A stretch of 10,951 nt of DNA from Chrysochromulina parva (Eukaryota; Haptophyta; Prymnesiales; Chrysochromulinaceae). Made by a program: the position numbers and the translations under genes. Location of the stretch: assembly GCA_002887195.1 (NCBI GenBank), contig PJAB01002018.1, positions 1-10,951 on the forward strand, in the 5' to 3' direction. Positions 5,771 to 10,951 of the stretch are shown one piece after another. The first letter of the stretch is position 1; each line of letters starts with the position of its first letter. Below the pieces are notes generated by a model. That model ran no database searches and was not told where the DNA came from. It saw only the letters and a program-made list of their open reading frames with translations.

Positions 5771-8700
5771 ATGGCACTCGCGGTCGACGCTGAGCGTGCT
5801 AGCCGTGTGCTGCAGCAGCTGGATGAGGAGCGGAAGGGTGATGTGATACGCATTCGGCGCGAGCTCGCCGTCGAGTTCCAGCAGGCTTTGGAGCACAGGA
5901 TCGCGCAGCTGACGATCGAGCAGCAGGAATGGTATGAGCGGCAGCGCGCAGAAGACCTGCAGCGATGGCTGGCACTCGAGCAGCAGTGGCGCGAACGCGA
6001 GGCGACCGCTGAGGCGGAGCGCGCGCGGCTCGCCGCCGAGCGTGATGCCGCCATGCGGGGCCCGGCGAAAACACCGGAGGAGATTGAGAAGAATCTCCGA
6101 GACCGCGCCGCTCTTCTCGCGGAGAAAGACAGAGTACACGCGGAGAAAGACATAGAACGCGCGGCTCTTCTCTCCGAGAAAGAGGAGAACGCGCGGCTCA
6201 AGATTGAGCGCGATAAGCTGCTGACGGAGCACGCACAGGCGCTCGAGGCGGGTCGCGTGCACGCCGTAGAGTTACACGTCGAGAATTGCCGGCTGCACGC
6301 GCAGCTCAGCACCATGGAGCGCGAGCTGCGCCAGACGGAGCACGAGACGCGCCTGCAGACCATGGAGGCAGAGGAGGCGGTGCGGGCGTTGGGGCCGTTG
6401 GTGCGAGAGCTGGTGCCGCTGCGTCAGGAAGTCGCTGATCAGCGCGCGGCGATGGTCGAATGGGGGCGTGCGGCGGCCGAGCTCCAGCACGCGGCGGAGG
6501 AAGATCGCGCCTCGTTTCTGATCGCCAAGAAGGCGGCAGCGCGCATCCTTCGCAACAAGCACCTGAAAGCGCTCGATCAAGCTGTGAAGCAACACAGGGA
6601 CAGGGCGGCTGAGGAGGAGAGGAAGCGGCGCGAGGCGGAGGCCGGCATCGAGGCCAAGATCAAGTCGAAGCAGCTCGACTTCGAGGGTGAGCTGCAGCGG
6701 CGTCAGCGTGAGGAGGAGGAGCGCCGACTACAGCTTCAGAAGACGCTGCAGAAGCAGCTCGAGGGCGAGGCGATGGCGATCCAAGGACAGCTCCGGGACG
6801 AGTTCGAGAAGCAGCTCGCCGAAGAACGCATGGCCGCTTCTGCGAAGCTCATCCAACAGCAGCGCCAGATGGACTTAGAGCAGAAGAAGAGACTGAACCT
6901 GATCAAGGAGGAGGAGAGGCTCTCGACGGCGCAGCATCTCGAACAGTATGCGAAGGAGGCGGCACAGAAGCTCGCAGACGCGCTCGCGCGCGCGGACCGC
7001 GCCGAAGCCGAGCTCGGCATGGCGACGCGCGAGGTGGCTCGCATCCCGCCTTTGCTCGAGGGCATGCCCAAGGCCTTCAATGCCATCATACGCGACCTGA
7101 GGGAGGGCTGGGAGGCGTGCGAGGTGCGCCTGCAGGGCATCTGATTACCACTGATTGCCTCTGATGGCCCTCTGCCGCGTGTTTCGGGTGCGCCTGATGA
7201 GCACTGATAACCGCTGATTGCCTATGATTGCGTCCCTCATCAGGTGCGCCTGCAGGGCATGACGGAGGAGCGCGACATGTGGCACATGAGGTGGCAGAAG
7301 GAGGTGCCGCCTCTCGAGAAGGAAATCAAGACGATTGCCGAGCGCCACCGCCAAGAGATCCAGGCGATCGCCGAGCGCCACCGCCAAGAGCTGCGCGAGG
7401 TACGCGTGCGCGCGGCGTGCGACCTCGCCGCAGTGCGCGGGGAGATCATGCTCTCCGAGGAGGAGATCCAGATTCTGCTGCCTTGGCGGCAGCGCTTCGA
7501 GGCCGTGACTGAAGAGATGAAGGTCCTCAAAAAGTCGCACCAGATGCTGCTACAGGAGTTCAAGGAGTTGAAGCTCGAGTACGAGCGGTATAAGGTCGAG
7601 ATCGAGAAGAAGTATGCGGCGGAGATTGCAAAGCTCATCAAGGAGCGCGACGAGCTCAAGGAGGAGATCCGGGTCAAGATCCCTCCTCTCCAGAACGAGA
7701 TTGAGAAGTTGAAGGAGGAGCTCCGGGTCAAGATCCCGCCTCTTGAGAAGGAGATCGAGAAGTTGAAGGGCGAAGTCGATCGGCTCAAGGCCCAGCTCCC
7801 GCCGCTCAAGGCGCTTGCAGAGCTCCATCTCAAGACGTGCGTCAACGAGATCAAGCTGCTAGAGCGTGAGAAGGGGGATATCGACGGCCTCCTGGAGGAC
7901 GCCAAGCGGAGGATACGGCTCGAGTACGAGTGTTATCTGGCGGCGATCACCAAGGAGATCGCGCCGCTCGAAGCGCTGTATCTCGAGATGCGGCAGATGG
8001 AGGAGCGCTTCGAGGCGGCCAAGCGCTCGCTTTTGGAAGAGCTCGAGTACCAGCGAGCCGAGAATCGGAAGATCAAGCTGCTCGTCGAAGAGGCACGGCG
8101 GCGCGCGGAGGAGGCGGAGAAGAAGCTCGAGGAGGTGGAGGCGGCGTGCAAGGCTGCTCTCGAGGCCATGAGGAGGGAGCTCGAGAAGCTCGCCGAGGAG
8201 TGCAGGCGGAAGGTGGCCCAGCTCGAGGAGCTCCTCAAGTCGGCCGAGGAGGCGCACGAGAGGACCAAGCGAGAGCTCGAGGAGGTGAAGGTCAAGATCC
8301 CTCCTCTCCAGGATGAGATCCTGAGGCTCATCCACGAGCTCAAAGTCTTGCTGGCCGAGTTCAAGGAGCTCGAATCCAAGTTTGTGAAGCTTGAGGTCGT
8401 GTACGATACGGTGCGCATCGAGGCGGCGGAGGTGGAGACGGAGCTCAAGGACCGCATGGAATGCGTCATCGACCAGACGACTACGAGGCTCGAGGTCGAG
8501 TCCAAATCCCTGGTGGTGCTCGACCAGATGACGCGAGATTTCGAAACGTCCCAAGTCTCGCGCGACTACGACTGGCAGTCGCGGATTGACGAACTGCTCG
8601 AGCGCATCCGTCAATTACTCGAGGACCGCGAGGAGCTACAGGCGCGCTTCGACTGGCTGCTCGTGCGCTTCACGGGACGCGAGCCTCGGCAGCAGGACAT

Positions 8701-9712
8701 TGCGATGATGCAGCGCCTCCAGGAAGAGCTCTCACGCCAGATGTACATGACGGCTGAGGCAGTGCAGCAGGCACGCGACTACAAGGAGGCGCTCCGCACG
8801 AATGACGCGGCGTACACGCGCCTGTTTGGGCAGGGCTCGCTGCATGACGGCGACTACGTGAGCTTACATAATGAGCTTGTCATCGAGGATAACGCACGCG
8901 ACAGTGAGGTCGGAGGGACGCGAAAACGGCCCGGCAGCCCCGCCTGCTCGTCGCGCATGTCTTCGAGGCCAACGAGTGCCAGGCCCGCTCGCCCCGGGAG
9001 CGGCATCCCGAATGCGCTACGCGTGGCCGGGCCAGACGGAGCGCCAATGGCACCCACTCGCACATCACCACCGCCCTCTACGCGCACCTCACCGCCGCGC
9101 ATCATGGCGCCCAGCCCGACGCCCGAAGCGCAGCCGCCGTCGATCGTCCCGAACTTGCGCCCGCCGTCAAGCATGCCTCCCTCACGACCTGCGAGCGGCT
9201 CGCCGCGCACTCGAATGGGAGCTGCGACGCACCGGCCGATTGCCATGCGGGGAGGGCACCCCCCTGCCACCATCACCGCTCCCATCGTCCGGCCGCTCTC
9301 GGCAAGTGCTCGCGGGCTCCGCTCGGGCGTGCCGTCGGGCTACGCGGCGCCTGGTGCGAAGCAGCCCACCGCGGTGACGATGCCTGTGGGTGCCCTCAGT
9401 ATGGAGGAGGTGCTCTCGAAAGCTGCAGAGACGGTCAGCACCTCGCACGTGATCGCCGGAGCGTATTCTCTGCGCCCCACAGGCTGCAGCCGCCCGTGCA
9501 GCCCGCGCCCATCGACGGTGCCGGGCGCAGAGGGCGTGGGCGACTTCGTGTCACTCGCCGCTGTACCGCACCCACAGCGCGGTGCGCAGATGCACCTGCG
9601 CTCCCCGACGCCGACTGGGGGGAGCCCAGTGTCGCAGGTGATCGCGCGCCTCGCGGAATCGCCACACTCGCCTCCCACGGGACCAGCGAGGGGGTGGGAT
9701 GCCTGGGAATAG
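5771..9712 (+). CDS. Long coiled-coil protein with disordered basic tail, two exons
   Basis: Coding exons are 5771-7123 (451 codons) and 7244-9712 (822 codons plus stop), giving about 1273 residues once the 120-nt intron is removed; the frame is preserved and the junction falls between codons (GWEACE|VRLQGM). The ATG at 5771 has a strong context (A at -3, G at +4). Residues 1 to about 1000 are almost continuous charged coiled coil, including an 11-residue tandem repeat (IAERHRQEIQA) and an 18-residue repeat (EELRVKIPPLEKEIEKLK). A [IVL]PPL or APL motif interrupts the helix at residues 425, 472, 597, 615, 636, 690 and 803. A block at 927-980 (FTGREPRQQDI ... YKEALRTNDAAYTRLFG) looks conserved. 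Residues ~1005-1273 are Ser/Pro/Arg-rich and disordered, with RPxSA-like motifs and S-G-I-P at 1037-1040. A cytoskeletal, basal-body or flagellar scaffold is my inference; function is not established. Confidence 0.8.
7124..7243 (+). other. GT-AG intron (120 nt) bounded by a 19-bp direct repeat
   Basis: The donor is GAG|GTGCGC and the acceptor CCCTCATCAG|GTGCGC. Removing it joins two frames that are in the same phase and of the same coiled-coil character. Retention reads VRLQGI and then TGA at 7142-7144, giving a 457-residue truncated protein. AGGTGCGCCTGCAGGGCAT occurs at 7122-7140 and 7242-7260, so the repeat spans both splice boundaries. A third partial copy, GGTGCGCCTG, is at 7187-7196 and offers an alternative donor. 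Several CTGAT sequences fit the CTRAY branch-point consensus. Confidence 0.82.
7141..7233 (+). repeat. 10-bp tandem repeat arrays inside the intron
   Basis: Block A (7141-7170) has three units: CTGATTACCA, CTGATTGCCT, CTGATGGCCC. Block B (7194-7233) has four: CTGATGAGCA, CTGATAACCG, CTGATTGCCT, ATGATTGCGT. The second unit of A and the third of B are identical. Each block is preceded by a GGTGCGC copy, so the intron looks like a duplicated module. Confidence 0.8.
7337..7390 (+). repeat. 33-bp tandem repeat in the coiled-coil gene
   Basis: A 21-bp stretch encoding AERHRQE (7337-7357) recurs exactly at 7370-7390, an offset of 33 bp or eleven residues. Eleven residues is a hendecad, which fits coiled-coil geometry. 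Confidence 0.8.
7661..7768 (+). repeat. 54-bp tandem repeat encoding an 18-residue KIPPL unit
   Basis: Codons 7661-7714 encode EEIRVKIPPLQNEIEKLK and codons 7715-7768 encode EELRVKIPPLEKEIEKLK. Part of the unit (VKIPPLQDEI) recurs alone at 8291-8320. The units differ at synonymous as well as non-synonymous sites. Confidence 0.85.
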
Positions 9713-9808
9713 CGTCTGCTTTCCTATATGGTACGTTGAGTTGTTCTGATTCGACATAGGTATTACGTGTTAATTCACAGCCGAGTCTGCGGAATTGTGC
9801 TTTGCGTC
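9713..9808. promoter_or_regulatory. Short spacer upstream of the P-loop ATPase gene
   Basis: Only 96 bp lie between the coiled-coil stop codon and the ATPase ATG on the same strand. The spacer is AT-richer than its flanks (TTCCTATATGGTACGTTGAG and following). It must contain the 3' processing signals of one gene and the core promoter of the next. The ATPase frame is open back to a GTG at 9767. Confidence 0.3.
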
Positions 9809-10678
9809 ATGCAGACCTTCAGCACCATCAACCGCGGCATAATTGCCGTCACCTCCTGTAAAGGCGGCGTCGGAAAGTCCACGGTCTCCTTAGGGCTTGC
9901 CCGCGCACTCGCACGCCGCGGCCATCGTGTCGGCCTCTTTGATGCCGACGTCTTTGGCCCTTCGCTTCCTACTCAAGTCCCGTCCTCCGTCAGCGGCCAG
10001 GAGGTGGAGCTGGTGTCCAACGGTCGGGCTGTGATGCCGTTTGAGCATCAGGGTCTCAAGCTCATGTCCTTTGGCTGGTTCGGGCGCACTTGGGGCGTCA
10101 CAGAAGGTGAGATGCGAGGCGCGAAGCCGGCAGTGATGGCGCTCTCGTTGCTGCACACGACCGCCTGGGGAGACCTCGACTATCTGATCGTAGACTCTCC
10201 GCCAGGCACGGGTGAGATTCCCCAAACGATTGCGAGCCGGGTGCCGCTCTTGGGCGCTGTGGTGGTCACCACGCCCTCGTCGCTGGCGGTTGTGGATGTC
10301 ATACGAGGCGTGCACCTGCTCCAGCGGCTGCACGTGCCCGTGCTCGCGCTGGTTGAGAACATGGCGAGCTTCCAGTGTGGCTGTGGCGAGGTGCACCGTC
10401 CATTCGGCGATGGCCACGCGAGTCAGGTGGCAGCGCGCATCGAGGACCAGCGCTCGACGCGCGCGGCGCGCGCGCGCTTCTGCGGCACCATCAGCTTGCC
10501 CATCTCTGCCGGCGACGCGAAATCGGCCTCGGAGCTGCTGGGACCGCACATGGATGCGCTGGCTGCGAAGCTCGAAGCTGCCGCCGAAGACCACACGGTC
10601 TCATTGCCACACGATCTCGCGCCGCACGAGCTACCGCACTGGCCGACACAGATGGCGGTCAACGAGATTTGTAAATAG
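9809..10678 (+). CDS. Mrp/NBP35-family P-loop ATPase (Fe-S cluster carrier type)
   Basis: A 289-residue product. Members of this family (bacterial Mrp/ApbC, eukaryotic Nbp35, Ind1, HCF101) bind a bridging 4Fe-4S cluster and deliver it to target proteins. Visible motifs: the deviant Walker A C17-KGGVGKST (17-25), the switch-like DADVFGPSLP (45-54), the Walker B-like DYLIVDSPPGTGE (124-136), and ENMASFQ-C-G-C-GEVHRPFG around residue 190. The cluster motif is unusual: C190-G-C192 instead of the usual C-x-x-C. The protein lacks both the N-terminal MIP18-like domain and the C-terminal DUF971 domain of full HCF101. The ATG at 9809 is preferred to the in-frame GTG at 9767. No clear targeting leader is seen, so the location is unknown; the cytosol is the default. 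Confidence 0.88.
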   Translation: MQTFSTINRGIIAVTSCKGGVGKSTVSLGLARALARRGHRVGLFDADVFGPSLPTQVPSSVSGQEVELVSNGRAVMPFEHQGLKLMSFGWFGRTWGVTEGEMRGAKPAVMALSLLHTTAWGDLDYLIVDSPPGTGEIPQTIASRVPLLGAVVVTTPSSLAVVDVIRGVHLLQRLHVPVLALVENMASFQCGCGEVHRPFGDGHASQVAARIEDQRSTRAARARFCGTISLPISAGDAKSASELLGPHMDALAAKLEAAAEDHTVSLPHDLAPHELPHWPTQMAVNEICK

Positions 10679-10951
10679 CAACAGTGTCAGAACTTTCTTT
10701 TGTCTGTTGCACAGGTGCATTGTACACATCCTACGGAAAAGTCTAAACGAACCTCGGTGTCATTTACTAGCAGCCCAGCCGGAGGTGAGTCACGGCCGTG
10801 TTAGGCTCTAGCTCAGGTCAGGGGTCTCAGACTGGTGTGTAAACTGAGGTTTGGGCACAGGGGTCTGGGGGGAGGCTTGCCCGCCGCAGGCGCGAAAATT
10901 TTGGCGATATTGAGTGTAAATCAGTGCATTTAGCCCTGAAAGTGATGCCAC
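10679..10951. other. Right-edge intergenic region
   Basis: No gene is seen. It holds a 10-bp palindrome, CACGGCCGTG (10791-10800), a G-rich run at 10859-10873, and two E2F-like sites at 10889-10906. It could be the upstream region of a gene beyond the right edge. Confidence 0.45.
10889..10906. promoter_or_regulatory. Inverted pair of E2F-like sites
   Basis: GGCGCGAAAATTTTGGCG contains TTTCGCGCC on the minus strand, a full match to the TTTSGCGC E2F/DP consensus, followed directly by TTTTGGCG on the plus strand, a near match. E2F/DP factors exist in algae and control cell-cycle genes. A role is inferred only from the motif. Confidence 0.25.

Noticed and set aside
5608..6363. Upstream extension of the minus-strand membrane-protein frame to a 446-codon ORF
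   Set aside because: From about 5771 upward it is antisense to the coiled-coil exon and is Ser/Arg/Cys-rich low complexity, typical of the shadow of a Glu/Arg/Ala-rich coding strand.
7124..7243. Reading the coiled-coil region as two separate genes or a pseudogene broken by a stop
   Set aside because: The halves share frame, composition and motif (PPL), and a GT-AG segment whose length keeps the frame removes the stop exactly.
7859..8614. Minus-strand ORF of 251 codons, Leu/Glu-rich
   Set aside because: It mirrors GAG/CTC-rich coiled-coil codons on the plus strand, and the repeated LEL/DLE pattern is a shadow of them.

Overview
This window looks like nuclear DNA from a compact, GC-rich eukaryotic genome, most likely an alga with a complex (secondary) plastid; a haptophyte or a related lineage would fit. 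The reasons are: two adjacent genes whose products begin with a signal peptide followed by a basic, hydroxylated transit-like stretch (one has Phe at the predicted +1 site, the usual mark of complex plastids); a long protist-style coiled-coil protein split by a short GT-AG intron; best starts that are ATGs rather than bacterial GTG/TTG; and no operon-like spacing or Shine-Dalgarno pattern. The assignment to a lineage is inference; no rRNA or organellar marker is present.

Layout, left to right. (1) 1-1029 +: the 3' part of an Ala/Pro-repeat, low-complexity reading frame that runs in from the left edge. (2) 1030-1601: no gene seen, with an AGTC microsatellite. (3) 1602-1877 -: a small, uncertain ORF with a basic, RVxF-like motif. 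(4) 2093-2989 +: a secretory-leader protein resembling Tic22 of the plastid protein import system. (5) 2990-3297: an intergenic stretch holding a 66-bp structure with 12-bp terminal inverted repeats flanked by 10-bp direct repeats. (6) 3298-4515 +: a plastid-targeted Fe(II)/2-oxoglutarate dioxygenase of the TauD/TfdA type with all metal and 2OG ligands present. (7) 4516-5022: no gene seen. (8) 5023-5607 -: a one-pass membrane protein with an RGG-rich tail. (9) 5771-9712 +: a coiled-coil protein of about 1273 residues, in two exons (5771-7123 and 7244-9712). (10) 9809-10678 +: a Mrp/NBP35-type P-loop ATPase of Fe-S cluster assembly. (11) 10679-10951: intergenic, with an inverted pair of E2F-like sites.

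Genes 4 and 6 probably both act in the plastid; genes 8 and 9 are divergent and may share a promoter. I see no evidence that the whole window is one pathway. The most unusual structure is the 120-nt intron of gene 9: it is bounded by a 19-bp direct repeat that contains the splice sites, has a third partial copy inside, and is otherwise built largely from a 10-bp CTGAT-containing unit. The MITE-like 66-bp structure at 3113-3178 is the second. No tRNA, rRNA, CRISPR array or recognisable transposase gene was seen.
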